From Chlorophyllum brunneum (taxonomy: Eukaryota; Basidiomycota; Agaricomycetes; Agaricales; Agaricaceae), in assembly GCA_963576785.1 (NCBI GenBank), contig OY756140.1:558001-622000 (forward strand): DNA of 64,000 nt, written 5' to 3'. Position 1 is the stretch's first letter. The number at the start of each line of letters is the position of its first letter. Below are positions 47,367-59,228 of this stretch, piece after piece. The translations under genes were made by a program, and so were the position numbers. The notes under the pieces are model-generated. The model saw only the letters and a list, made by a program, of their open reading frames with translations, did no database searches and was not told where the DNA came from.

Positions 47367-48171
47367 CGAACTGGTTGGGTACGGTCAACGATTTACGCCT
47401 TGAACAAGTGTCACGTAGAGAGTGGTGAGCTCGCCGCAAGGAGCAGGAAGTAGGGTTGATTGTCGCGTCGAAGAGGAAAAAGAAAAGGAGGAGGAGAAGA
47501 AAGGAAAGAAGAAAGAAAGCGTTGAGGTGATGGGAGGTGTGGAGAATGACACCAGCCCGGCTGCTTGGCTTGGCTCGATTGGCAGGCACGTGTTCGTTCC
47601 CCTGTCCTCTGCCGCCCGCACCTCGAGTTCTTCGTTCTGCCCGATTAACATTCTGCACCACTAGCCTTCTGACTTTCCTGATCCTTAGTAGTCGTCCCCG
47701 TTTGTGCCTTTGACAGCCGCCCTTACAAACGATGTTCCCCTTGTAGTACTACCCTGACATACAGTGCTACCATCACTGTCCCTCCCGCACTGTTATGCAT
47801 CCGTCAAGGTGCCATTGGGCTGTAAGACATACCACAGAGTGCTCGATTGATGTGTCGCCTTGTGGCGACCATCCTGATCTCATCACGACCACATGGGAAC
47901 GCGGCCAGGACGCAAAGTGGAAGCTCAACGATAGAAGCTTCAGCCTGCGTCTCTTGCGGCCATGCGATGCGGACCGCGCCTGTCAAACTGACACCAATAA
48001 TGTCTCTGCGGCAATACAAGGCCGTCGGAAGCTCAGTGATGTGCCTCTCGATGAATTTGATTAGATGCTACTTTCCTTATCTCTTGCGTCACAGGACCGT
48101 GGTGAGTCTAAGATTACACACAGGTGACGCCCATCCTCCTAAACAAACCGTAGGACCAGTGTGTTACCGCA
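47367..48171. other. Divergent intergenic region (disordered protein / CorA-like)
   Basis: 805 bp between divergent start codons. A short open frame at 47795-48064 exists in the plus strand and another opposes it, but neither shows a family motif; I treat this as promoter DNA. Purine-rich stretch at about 47470-47525 on the plus strand. Confidence 0.45.
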
Positions 48172-50983
48172 ATGGCTCGTAGTCTGCTAGCAGCCGCTAC
48201 CGCTGCTCACAGTGCACATGCACGTGCAGATTCGACAACGTCCTTGCAGCATCACGAAGAGCATGTCTCACCTTTTGCAGCCACCCTGCCCCATCGTATG
48301 GATCTAGAGGACACTGCCTCATCCAGAATCTCCATTCTGCCTCCCCTGACCCATCCGAACCCCCCTCAACCATGCCTTGTCGAGAACTCAACCGCTTTCC
48401 CCCTTTCTCAGTCGTCCAGACCGGAATTCCCTGCTCTCTATCGTTGCGCCTCAGGAGCCGGTGCCGAGCCTGGTGTAAACCCCCGCCGCGAGTCTTCCAT
48501 TGCAAAATATAGTCACTTTAAACAAGAGTGTCTTATTGATATAATCGACTTTGATGCCGATGACACCAACATTGAGAGGCTCGGAAATGCAGATTTTATT
48601 AACATGATGAAGAATGACTGTGGAAAAGAAACTGCGAGCGACCCCCATCTCCACCCCAGGGCCGTCAGGTGGATCAACATAGCTGGAATCGACTGGGATG
48701 TCCTCAGCTCCATGGCTTTGCGATATCGTAAGTCTTTGGGCATCCTCCAAAAACTCCAGTTGACACACCGTGTCACAAGACGTCCACTCTCTTGCACTCG
48801 AAGATGTCCTTCACGAGAGGGGAGACATTCAGTCCAAGGCAGACTATTATCCAGACCATATGTTCATCCGCGTTCTATGCCACTCCATTCGTCCTATGGA
48901 TGAACATGCTGACCATTACCATCCGCCAAACCCTGAGTACCAGTATCGTTATGGAGCTCGTCGGAGACGATACAAAGCAGGTAGCGTTCCTCCAGCCTAC
49001 GGAACTGCAGACCTTGAAAGCGGCAATAGGCAAGACCACACGAACATTGCCCCCACTACGGCACCTCGGATAAGTATTCAAGAACGGCCCTCACCTTCAC
49101 CTCTCTTAAGTACCCTGCGTACAAGGTTCCCAAGCTTATCTGGGTGGGGAGGTTCGGTGAGCAACTCAGTTCATCTAACCGACTTGTTTTCGAAAACGTC
49201 CCATCTAGCATTTTCAAAAACAGGACATCAAGCTGCAAGCTTTGATCGCAGATGACCGACCTAACGTCCATCACGACCCTCTGTGCATTTTTCTTTTCCA
49301 TGATGGTACAACTGTCTCTCCCGTTCCCGTTTTTGCGTTCTTAATCTGATTTCCCACCATCTACAGACACCCTCATCTCCGTCATGCCAACGGCCAACTT
49401 GGACTTCACAGCTCCGATCACCGAGCGGTTGTATCATAGTCAATCGGTCTTGCGAACCTCAGAGGACGCATCGTTGTTGATGGAAGCTCTTCTCGACCTT
49501 GGTAAATCCCATACCGCAACTCCGGCCCTTTCTTCTGCTGATGGTCGGTCCTTACTAGCCGTTGACCGTATCTTGGAGGTTGTTGACGAGTACCAGATAA
49601 AGATCCATAACCTCGAATATGACATCATGCTCAATCCCAACATGGATAGCATTCGAAGTCGTACGTATCTGCATCTGCGATCTATACCTCCTGTTTAGGT
49701 TAAACTCTTACTCAACCTGGGATCCAGTTCATGTCCTTTCCGGTGATTTGATTATGCACAAGCTGACGCTCGAACCGATCAAAACCATGATATACAATTT
49801 ACGAAGGTAATGTTAATTTCCACCCCGTTTGGTATTGATTATATCTGTATTCACTTCTTGGCTTTTTCTTTGTCAGATACGACGTCGATAGGTGTATCGC
49901 CATGGTAAACCATATCAAGGCCGAGGCGGAAGCGGCAGACTCGTATGACTCAGACTCAGACGCTGCTGCTGCCGTGTTGGTTGCTGTTGAAGATGGTGCC
50001 CGTCAAACTGATGCACCAATTACGTCCAATGGCATCAGCCATGGGTCTAGAAAGGAAAGGCCAGACCGAAATGTGAATCTATTACCTGATCACCGACTTG
50101 GAGGGTGGACGGATGGGAACGAGGGTGGTGGTGGACCTCAAACTTCGACAAGCTTTGACTTTGGTCAAGGGATGACGAGTAGGAAAAGGGCAAGGAGGAC
50201 AAGGAGGAAAAGCCAGAAAGGGAGAGATGCCGAGAAGGCGGAAATGTTGAGATGGGAGAAGGCATGGCGGTATACGTCCAACGGTACCGTGAAAGGATAT
50301 TTAAGTTACACGTGTAAGGTTTATCTGGTTCGTGTTTCGGTTATTTTTCTTGTAAATTAACGATGTTCTGACTGGAAATGATTTTCCAGGCTGACGTCTC
50401 TGATCATATGGATTTTGCACTAACAAGCTTGGATATGTTTGCCGGGATCTCGGAAAACCTGATTGACTATGCGTTCAACGTGAGCCGGTTTACGAATTAT
50501 GGTCCGAGTCCGTTCATGAGTCTCAATGTTTCAGGTGGCGTCGTACGAGATGAATCAAGTGATGTAAGCTCCTGTATCGCAACTGGACGTTCAAACTACC
50601 ACCCTAACGGTTTCAAGGGGTCGTCTTACTATCGTTACCATAATCTTCTTACCTTTAACCCTTCTTACTGGATATTTCGTGCGTCTGCTGCCGTTTACGA
50701 TTGCCATGCAAAAGGTTACTCACTGACGCAATTCAGGGAATGAACTTTGACCCGTTCAAGGGCCTGAATGGGCACACTGAACTTCTGTACGTTCTATCGT
50801 ATGGTTTCAACTCATACGATTATGCTCACTGTGTGGATGAACAGGTTCTGGAAGATCGCGATTCCTGCCATGGCAGGCTTGATCCCACTATTCATGTTCC
50901 GCGAGCTAAAGAATCTTGGGAAAAAGGTTTCGAGGGGTTGGGAGTCTGGAAGAGTTGTCAAGGTAAGACAGAATCGTTCATAA
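48172..50983 (+). CDS. CorA-like divalent metal (Mg2+) transporter
   Basis: The diagnostic C-terminus is assembled from short exons: YEMNQVMGRLTIVTIIFLPL, then TLLTGYFGMNFDPFKG, carrying the GMN selectivity motif of the CorA/Alr/Mrs2 superfamily, then LFWKIAIPAMAGLIPLFMF as the second membrane helix. Before this lies a long cytosolic region with helical parts (LSGDLIMHKLTLEPIKTMIY, ADVSDHMDFALTSLDMFAGI) typical of the CorA stalk. The N-terminus is disordered, with Ser/Pro-rich and His-rich parts (MARSLLAAATAAHSAHARAD). An Arg/Lys cluster (SRKRARRTRRKSQKGRD) sits just before the stalk. It should be a plasma- or vacuolar-membrane Mg2+ channel forming pentamers. The stop at 50981-50983 assumes the last GTAAGA is read through; splicing there would change the tail. 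The ATG at 48172 is the most likely start. Confidence 0.85.
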
Positions 50984-51179
50984 TGGATGCATCACAACTT
51001 AATATTGAACACTTGAACTACGACCCGGCCGCGCTCATCCTTCACAACCGCTGCAGAGTTGGTGATGTGATCGGCTCGTCTGATTGTCAGGGTAACCTCG
51101 GGTGACAAGGGTGGATTCTCGGTTTCGGTGCAGCGAACGCTCGTATTATTATCAGTTTAACTAAGTAAATACCTGTACA

Positions 51180-51914
51180 TCACACCATACTACCAATTAA
51201 GCCCATAATGACATATGCGTTCAATCCTACAAACGAAGCTGGCCCAATGTTGTTAGTGGTAGCACCATTCGTCTTCGTGGACGTCGCAGCCGTTGATGTC
51301 GCCGTTGATGTGCCGGATGTACTAGAGATGACGGACGAAGACGACGCTGGTAAAGGTGGAGCAGAAGTCGGAGGAGGTGCAGGCGCAGAGGTCCCAACAA
51401 GAACAGGAAAGGGAGTGAAAGTCGTCGTGGCGCTGGCGACAGGTGTGCCAAAGACCGATCCAGAGCATGAGCCGACTGTGGATTCTGTAAGTGAACATTC
51501 GATACCGAGTGACTCGGACGCCGAGTTCGTATTGTTGTCGCTGAAGACATAGCCAATGGAGGCATAGTTATTTCCTGCAACCAAAGTCGCTGTTGTGGGC
51601 GATTAGTCTCTGTTCGTCATGCACCTGACTGAGTAGGTTGGGCTCACCGACACCAGGGAATTGATCCTCTGGCAAGAACGTGGCGTCTGTGGGGCCATTG
51701 TGCACCGCCCAGGTTGTGCGGCCGGCTTGGGAGTCTACTCCGAGAACATCAACACTGAAGGGTTGAGCGTCGAAACCGGGTATGATGAGCGACGTTTGTT
51801 GAGCCACAACCACTAAACATAATATCATCCCATTTTAGGAGAGAGAAAAGCAAGGTAATCTAAGCTGGACCTACGTTGCAGCAAGGACGTGAACGTAATG
51901 AGGGTTATGAACAT
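51180..51914 (-). CDS. Secreted, Ser/Thr-rich, probably GPI-anchored surface protein
   Basis: The start ATG at 51914 gives MFITLITFTSLLQLVVAQQT, a signal peptide interrupted by an intron (donor GTAGGT). The mature N-terminus TSLIIPGFDAQPFSVDVLGV is followed by DSQAGRTTWAVHNGPTDATF, a pattern common in small agaricomycete surface proteins of unknown function. Next comes LVAGNNYASIGYVF and a Cys pair (GIECSLTESTVGSCSG). A Pro/Ser/Thr-rich stalk (PAPPPTSAPPLPASSSSVIS) leads to a hydrophobic C-terminus GLNAYVIMGLIGSMV, as expected for GPI-anchor addition. So it is likely displayed on the plasma membrane or cell wall and O-glycosylated. About 200 residues. Its 3' end is about 200 bp from the convergent CorA-like gene. 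Confidence 0.75.
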
Positions 51915-52840
51915 CGTGTCCCCGACTCTGTCGAGAATGGTGATGCAGCTAAATGTGAAGTATCGCTAGGCTGGGTAGGCGTGCCGGCGCAGACGTGAGT
52001 GCGAATTACCAAACTCCTGAGCTTGGGACCGGAACCAGTAGGTGGGGTGCGCAGGGGATGCATTGCGAGATTTTATTCCTTGGACGTGTTTGGGGTAACA
52101 CCGGATAGAGGTGAGGTGATACTAGGGTCATTGATCACGGACGTAAACGTTAGTTACAAGTCTTCGCGCTGTTACTGATGCGAGCGTCGAGGTGGTGATA
52201 TGGTATGTCCAATGGTTGGCATTGGAGATGGTAGCAGATCTTAGCAACTGAGTATCACCAGCGCTCCGGAGACAGGAAGTATCACTACATCAGATCCCAG
52301 ACGTCAAAATGCTTGATGTAAGGATTGTGTCAATTGCGCGAAGGGAAGCAGTATGTACGCGAAGGCTGGACGGATGCTGTCTTGAGGCACTCTCGAGCCC
52401 GAAGTTCAGACTTGCCTGAGCATGGCAAATTCAGATCCGCCAGGGCCATGCAATCCGAGAGGCTGGAGAAGAATGTAAGAGTATAGCGTGGGCCCGGCGA
52501 GCATATGGTGGTTTCGGTAGGCTAATGCGCGAGCCGGGTGATAGTGGGACCATAGTGAAGTTTACCAGAAAAAATAGCAGTAATTTTGCAATGAGCGGCA
52601 AACCCCGAAATACATCTCAGTTCCTGGAGCTGGCGGCCATCGGTCTTGCGACGGTCATGGTGTGAAGAAATCTTGATTGTAATGTACCACTGCAGACCAT
52701 TCCAGGATACAAGGCAGAGATAGAAGCCTCTCGCCGTCGTCGCCGGGGTCAGAAAGAGGCCCACCACCGAGCGCTGATGAGCTGGGACTTACTCGGGTGC
52801 TTCGACCATTCAATCCTCCGAACGTCTGGTGGGGGTTGGT

Positions 52841-52884
<44 letters not shown>

Positions 52885-53720
52885 CGCTACAGCCCGAGTA
52901 CTCAGGCCAGCGAACAATTATAGAGCAGTGTGTTGTTGCTCCTTGAGAATAAGCATTGATTTTTTTTATCAGCCGAACGGGGTAACCTTTCTTCCGGTAT
53001 TGGTAGCACCTTCAAGTTGTTCCTCGACACCCATTTCAGGTGAACCCTTTGTTGGAGAATTCATTTCGGTTGCACGGATTCTCCCCTACCATGATCAGTG
53101 TTCTTCGACCAGTGTTTACACACACTTGTGTTTTAAGTATAAACAACTCAAGATACCTGGAAGATGCACTCCAAGAACTCGATAGTTGAATGTGCGCTTC
53201 TCACACCAGAAACGAATGGAATTGGGTAATATGCTAGCAGCGTGATACGAGTGGTCAAGTAGTAGACAGGCCATCAAATATCATTGTTTCAGGACTGACG
53301 GCATCATTCAAATAACTGTATTGAAGCTCCCGCCTACATGGGTGCTAACTATATGGGGCACGTTCTGGATATTTTAATTATTGCCACGGTTGAACCTGAG
53401 CTGGCGGCGGTTTCCATGTCAGGGCTAAGAAGTTTTCACGAAGCTCGTAATTGGCCCAACAATTAAGCACTAATTAGAACAGCGATTTCAAACAACCAAG
53501 GCGATGATATTGAACACCTAAAGGAAAGTAAGGGGTATAGATGGAGTCGTAGAGCTGCATGCAATATAAATCAAACGTTTACACGTCGGAACCCAGTGCC
53601 ATCGTACATACTTAGCGAAAAGACCATAAACAAATACGAGGAGGGTAAAGGGAAGGCGGGAAAGGAGCGGTCTTTTAGAGGTATCCCATTGTCATATATA
53701 CAATACGGTATGTCACCACA
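51915..53720. other. Gene-poor intergenic region with a long T tract
   Basis: 1.8 kb with no coding exon I can support. The main feature is the homopolymer tract listed below. Open frames here are short, unconserved and disagree with each other. It contains the promoter of the GPI-type gene to the left and the 3' side of the homeodomain gene to the right. Confidence 0.5.
52842..52884. repeat. 43-nt poly-T tract
   Basis: An uninterrupted run of 43 T on the plus strand, preceded by TGGTG and followed by CGCTACAGCC. Read on the minus strand it is a poly-A run, as left at the 3' end of a retroposed RNA, but I see no element body with recognisable motifs or flanking duplication. It may instead be replication slippage, and the exact length may be affected by sequencing. 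Confidence 0.9.
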
Positions 53721-54723
53721 TTATAGAACGCGCCGGTTTTGAAGCCCGCAAAGAGCTAATGCGGCCTTCATGATTTCGTCGTCGTCGTCAGCTGGTTTCT
53801 CCTGCAACCCATGACCATGTGAGGACGAGAGGGCTACGAATACGCCTTCGTTACGGGGATCTGGTGTCCATCTTCTGTCGCCTTCACACCAGGTACCGGG
53901 AGGTGTAATGATCTCATCCTCTTCGTCGTCAGTGACTTCGAGGTCCAGCTTAGATAGTTGTCGGTCCCTCGTACGTGCGCGTGAGCTAGGTCGCGACACA
54001 ACCACAGGTCCTATGGTGGGCTGCCGCACTCCATCCTTCTCGGCCAAGCGAGCGGCAGCACAAGCCCATTCTAGTGTACGGCGTTTCTTGCCGAACTCGA
54101 CATACTCGCGAGCTGGGGGGCTATTGGGATCAGCAATGGGGGATGAAGGCATGTTGTCCCAGAGTGTAGCATTGGGGTCAAGTCGTTTGGATGGGGTACG
54201 TGGCACTGGAGCGCGAAGCTCTGATCGGGAGGCGACACGATCGAGTGATGGCCTCGACGACGTCTGTGACACTGAAGTCCGGTTGGTGAAGGTGGGAGAT
54301 GACGTCCGGCGAGCAGTGGGCTGATGGGTCAGGGGAGGAGTGTTGAACGAGCTGTGATTGCTTGCTGCAGACTTCCGCTCTGTTTGACGTTTGTTCTGGA
54401 ACCATATTGTGACAGACTTAATTTCCCTAATTAATCAAGAGACGCGTCGAGAAGACAAAATTGCAGGGTGAGCTATACGACGAAAATCTGGCGACTGTGA
54501 GTTCTTACATTCCTCCGGCTCTTGCTACAGCTTCACGGTCCTCTCTGGATGGATGGGAGTTCTGGTGGAATAGGTTTTCGAGCATCATGAGCTGGACGTT
54601 GGTAAACCGTTTTCGCGTACGACGGGACGCGGTGGGGTTGACATTATTAATGCAAACAGTCTCCTCGGAGGTGGTACGAGATAGTGCAGAAACGAAGGAA
54701 TTGTGTGTGTAATGGTGGTCCAT
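53721..54723 (-). CDS. Homeodomain transcription factor
   Basis: Two exons (54723-54509 and 54426-53721) sum to 921 nt, 306 residues, starting MDHHYTHNSFVSALSR; the upstream in-frame GTG is not a likely start. The homeodomain spans about residues 40-95: RRTRKRFTNVQLMMLENLFH, SREDREAVARAGGMEIKSVT, IWFQNKRQTERK. The key recognition-helix residues Trp48, Phe49, Asn51 and Arg53 are present, so it should bind DNA with a TAAT-type core. The intron lies in the turn/recognition-helix region. The rest is disordered, Ser/Pro-rich, with an acidic part (LEVTDDEEDEIITPPG) that might activate transcription. Such genes (hom1/hom2 types) help control fruiting-body development in Schizophyllum and Coprinopsis, but I cannot match this one to a specific orthologue. 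It is not a mating-type HD1/HD2 pair. Confidence 0.88.
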
Positions 54724-55752
54724 AGTAAAGGCGTCGGGGGGAGGAACAGAGGAAGAGTTGGGAAAATCCGTCACGGACTTATTTATGTAACATGATCCTA
54801 CGTTTGATGCACCAAAGACGCGACGTCCCGCATCACGTGTGCGCGCGTCTTGTTCTCCAGGGATGGCCGGCCATGGTCGCCAATGGTCTCAAAGAGTCCT
54901 AAGGTGGCCCTTGTCGTCGTGCCTGCACTCTTCCAGGCCCACGACCTGCCTGGAACAACCCAAGGATGCTGATTTTACATTCCTGATCTAATGAGTCTGG
55001 ACCTCTTTTCCTGAAATCGTTCGATGCCTCGGTTGTGGCACGCTTGTGCCTGTTGTACATCAGATCATCAACTGATGCGAGCAGAGCTTGAGGCCGGCGG
55101 GCCTATGCCGTCTTGATGCGGGATTGTTCCCATTAAAGATCGTTTCAAGAGGAATGAAAGTACAGAATATACCAGAATCCAGAACATGCACAGGGCATTT
55201 GGGCAAATGCGCCCCATTCCGTTAGCGCCTTACGCGTGTTTGGGAGTCACGAACAACAGGAAATTCGGTTGTCAGCACCGCCGTGACGGTGGAGGCAAGC
55301 AATTATCGGTTTGCGACTTGGGCAAATGAAGGACCAAACAAGGCCAAGCAATTGATATTACAAGGTTCTAATTAACGCCCCATTATTCAACATTTGGACT
55401 GTCAACCGCATCGAGACCGAGGGTCGATCCGTACAGTGTTTCTGGAAGCCGGGCTTCCTTGTATCGTCTCCCATCTGTTATCCCCGTCGGCATCATCGAC
55501 GACGAAAAACTCCCAGGCGAAGCTCTTCGGAACTAGAGTTGGCCATCTTCTCTTGATACTTTTTATCAGTCACCTGATAAATATTCAGCATCCGCTGACA
55601 CATACCAAGCAGCTCATGCTATTGGAGTGGTCAACCGGCCACTCAATTCTGCCGTACATATATACGGTCACACACTCCAATGGCTCATATCCACCACCTT
55701 CCTTCCCTTCAATCTCGACCCAGTATTCGAGGTTGCCTGCTTGAAATTAGCG
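54724..55752. other. Divergent intergenic region (homeodomain gene / amine oxidase)
   Basis: 1.03 kb between divergent start codons. No coding exon supported. A plus-strand open frame covers 55394-55744 but lacks recognisable features and is likely the amine oxidase leader. Confidence 0.5.
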
Positions 55753-58559
55753 ATGAATCTTACAGATAGCACGACCACTGCACCGAGCACTGCCACAAAG
55801 GTTCAATCTCATCCAGATGGCAAACCTCCAGTGGCCTTCAAACATCCACTTGATTCTCTTACTAGGGATGAGGTTCGTCTCCCCACAGCCACCCATGAAA
55901 TGTTAATCGCTCATCCTACACTCACAGTTGACCACCGTTACATACACAGTCCGTCAGCATATTGCGACAAAGACACCGATCAAGGCCATCAAATTCATCC
56001 TCTGTAACCTCCTTCCTCCGCCGAAACGAGCGGTTTTGGCCTATCTGGGAATTCCTTTAGAACCTGGAGCAAAACCTGAAGATCCCATTCCAATAGCCAG
56101 GAAAGCCGAAGTCGATGTATGTAATTGTATCCATATCGGCTTCGCCCGTGTTAACCCTGAATGCTCTCACAGATCCATGACATCGTTAATGGGTAATACT
56201 CTCGCTATAGTCCCGGAACCGAGCTCTCTGATCAAGACATTTATAGTTCCTCGTACAATTTGGTCGTTGCTCTTCAGAATGGACAATGGGAAGTCGAGAA
56301 TATGACGCAACTTGCCGATGGCGTTCAACCACAAATCTCCATCGAGGAACTACTTGACTGTGAGAAGACTGTGAAGAGTTCGAAACTCGTGCAAGATTTG
56401 GCGGCAGAAGTTGGTGGGCGACACTAATACTCTAACACAAGTGATTCGAACCTCTGTAACCCTCGCCTCTATAGGAATCAAACCTGACCAGATTTTCTGT
56501 GACGGATGGTCCATTGGTTATGATGTCCGTTTTCCTCAGCGACGTAGAGTACAACAAGCTTTGGTATTTGCTCGCTTCTCGGAGCATGATAACCTCTATG
56601 CCCACCCAATGGTGCGTCCTTAGTTGCCATACCCGCTACCGTACCATTTCATCCCCGAAATAGGACTTTATTCCAGTTATCGACGCAAATTCTGGCGAGG
56701 TCCTCCACATTGGTTCGCTGACGTTCTTCTCTGCTTTATCTGTGCTAATACTCAACTAGATTTCCCACCTCATTACAAGGCCAAAGGACCTAGTAAAGCG
56801 GAGCTCAGTGTCGCCTCGACTGCCCCCCAACCTCTTGGAAAAGAACAGATCGAAGCTTCAGGGAGAGACCGCATTCCCCCGCCTAAACGCGCCTGGGATT
56901 TTCTCCCTGACCTGATGGAGAAGACGGAAGAAGGTGGCTTTGAACTCAGGAAAGATTTGAAACCACTTCATATCGTACAACCCGAGGGTGTAAGCTTTAA
57001 AGTCGACGGCAACGTCCTTGAATGGCAGAACTGGAAGATGCATGTTGGTGAGTTCGTCCTCCCCACTGCGGGCATGACAAGCATCGAACTTGTTTTTCTT
57101 CAAGCTTTTGGTCACCGGGAAGGCGTTGTGTTGTCCACAGTTACATATAACGACCATGGAGAAATCAGACCCCTCTTTTACCGACTAGCCCTGGCAGAAA
57201 TGGTGGTACCCTATGGCGCACCAGAATTCCCTCATCCAAGAAAGTTCGCCTTTGATTCGTGAGTCTGACAGGCTTTCCGAGAACCTGGAGCTGAAGCAGG
57301 GGTTGTAGTGGAGAGTATGGTATTGGCATGATGGCGAATGAATTATCTTTGGGTTGTGATTGCCTCGGGCAAATACATTATCTCGTGAGTCTCTTCAACT
57401 TGAAGTTTTATCATCGCGAATGCTGACAGTCAACACCGATAGCCTGGTTGTTTCGCAGCACACGACGGAAGCGCCATCGTAATCGATAATGTGATCTGCA
57501 TACATGAGGAAGACGCCGGTGTACTCTGGAAACATGCTGACTATCGTCCTGGCGGTCGGTCTCGTACAGTCCGGCGCAGGAGACTGGTGGTCAGTATGGT
57601 GTGTACCTTGGCAAATTATGGTTAGCTGACTGCTGGAGTTTCAATGAAGGACCTTATTGACTGACAATTGTTACAGAGTACATCTGGAACTACTTTTTCT
57701 ACCAAGACGGAAGCATCGAAATTGAGATCCGTCTCACTGGTATCCTTCAAGTTTACGTGGGGACTGACAACGAGCCAAACCCACATGGAACGACCGTGGC
57801 GCCCAATGTGAATGCACACTACCACCAGCATATCTTCTGCTATCGTCTTGACCCGATGATAGATGGAATCAAGAACACAGTCGTCGAGGCCGATGTTCGT
57901 GCGCTCGATGCACCTACAGGTTCGAAGGAAAACTTTGCCGGGAACGGGTTTTACTCCCAGGAAACACGTTTGGCGACTGAAACTGGCAGGCAATACGACC
58001 TCAGTAAGGAACGTCGCTGGCGCATCGTCAACCCCCAGAAACGCCACTATACCAGTGGGAAAGAAGTCGGATACACTATTGGAATCAAGGGAGGTGTGGT
58101 TCCGACGTTTGCGAAGGACGATAGCTGGGTAATGACGAGAGCACCATTCTTGAAGAATACCCTGTGGGTGTGCCGGGATGTCGAAGGTGAAAAGGGATCA
58201 GAGAGGATATATCCTGCAGGAAGATATGTTCCACAGACAAGGGAGCCTCCTAAAGATTCAGTTGGGAACTGGGTGATGGGTGGACAGCCGACGGACGGAG
58301 AGGACATTTTGGTTTATTTCAACATTGGAACAACACATATACCTAGGCCGGAGGATTGGCCTGTGTAGGTGGCCCTATTTTTTCTGATAGTTCGGCGGTA
58401 CTGACACGAGTTTATAGAATGCCCGTGGACAACATAAGTGTGACCTTGAAACCTGTTTCGTTTTTCAAGGTAAACCCAAGTATGGACGTCCCGGGCACTC
58501 GAGACTCTATGAGCGTACCCGCCCACCCTACGCAAAACGGAAGCTCCTGTCATTCCTAG
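55753..58559 (+). CDS. Copper amine oxidase (topaquinone-dependent)
   Basis: A cytosolic or peroxisomal-type fungal copper amine oxidase that oxidises primary amines to aldehyde, ammonia and H2O2. After the start MNLTDSTTTAPSTATKVQSH come the N2/N3 domains (TTVTYTVRQHIATKTPIKAI, FILCNLLPPPKRAVLAYLGI; VGIKPDQIFCDGWSIGYD). The catalytic domain has LFYRLALAEMVVPYGAPEFP with FAFDS, the Asp base region; CTLANYEYIWNYFF, where the first Tyr of the NYE motif is the topaquinone precursor; the copper site HYHQH (HxH); and GTTHIPRPEDWPVMPVDNIS carrying the third copper His. All key residues are present. It lets fungi use amines as a nitrogen source. No signal peptide; the C-terminus ends GSSCHS, not SKL. 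Many introns, including a 20-nt exon at 56173-56192, and several middle exons were placed only approximately. Confidence 0.88.
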
Positions 58560-59228
58560 TGGCGACAAAGATTCAAATCCAGCTTGAATACCTGCGTGCA
58601 TCTGCAGTTGTAATCGCCGATACATTCACATATGTTCAAGCCTTAAATGATTTTACTCTTGTTGTATTATAAGATACGTCAATAAGAATTTGAGGCAGCT
58701 CGTCATTCATCGTGCATGCTAACTGCATGCTTGAACGTCAAGCCCCGTTACCACGAGAACCAGTACATCACCCACCAAAATACAGCCACGTTATGGCAAC
58801 ATACTTGGGCCGATCACCAAGTTAAAAGTCAAAACCACACGGGTTCACCAGTCAGGCATTTGCTGCCATGCACCCGTATCACACACGTAGTTATGGCTGT
58901 TACTAAAATATTGACTAGCTAGTATTTTCACACCTAACATTGTGGGTGTGGGGTGAATGCTGGTGTGAACGAAAGATGATATCACACTATCTCGGATCGA
59001 GAACCCGCAAAAAGTTATACCCCAACAAAGTCCTCTCTCAATTCCATCATAGCTATCGTGGTCACAAAGCAAGAAAAAAAGTACGATTACACACAATACA
59101 AGGTCTTCAAACAAAAAAAAACAGTCTATATAATTACAACAGAAGGCCAAGGGAGTGTGTTTTTTGAGTTCTTTGGCTGGCCAGGCTCCCGGTTTTCGTC
59201 CAAATTGCTTGGCTAGTATATGGCAAGG
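58560..59228. other. Convergent intergenic region
   Basis: Between the convergent amine oxidase and kinase genes. No coding exon seen; holds both 3' ends. A/T-rich on the plus strand from about 59050 to 59160. Confidence 0.5.

Noticed and set aside
47795..48064. 89-codon open frame just before the CorA-like gene
   Set aside because: Mirrored by an open frame on the other strand and without family features; it ends before the CorA-like start and shows no splice link to it.
53721..54723. Part of a mating-type (HD1/HD2) locus
   Set aside because: There is only one homeodomain gene and no divergent HD partner or mitochondrial intermediate peptidase gene nearby.
54724..54774. Longer N-terminus for the homeodomain protein starting at a GTG
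   Set aside because: Nuclear fungal genes start at ATG; the first in-frame ATG (54723) is used.
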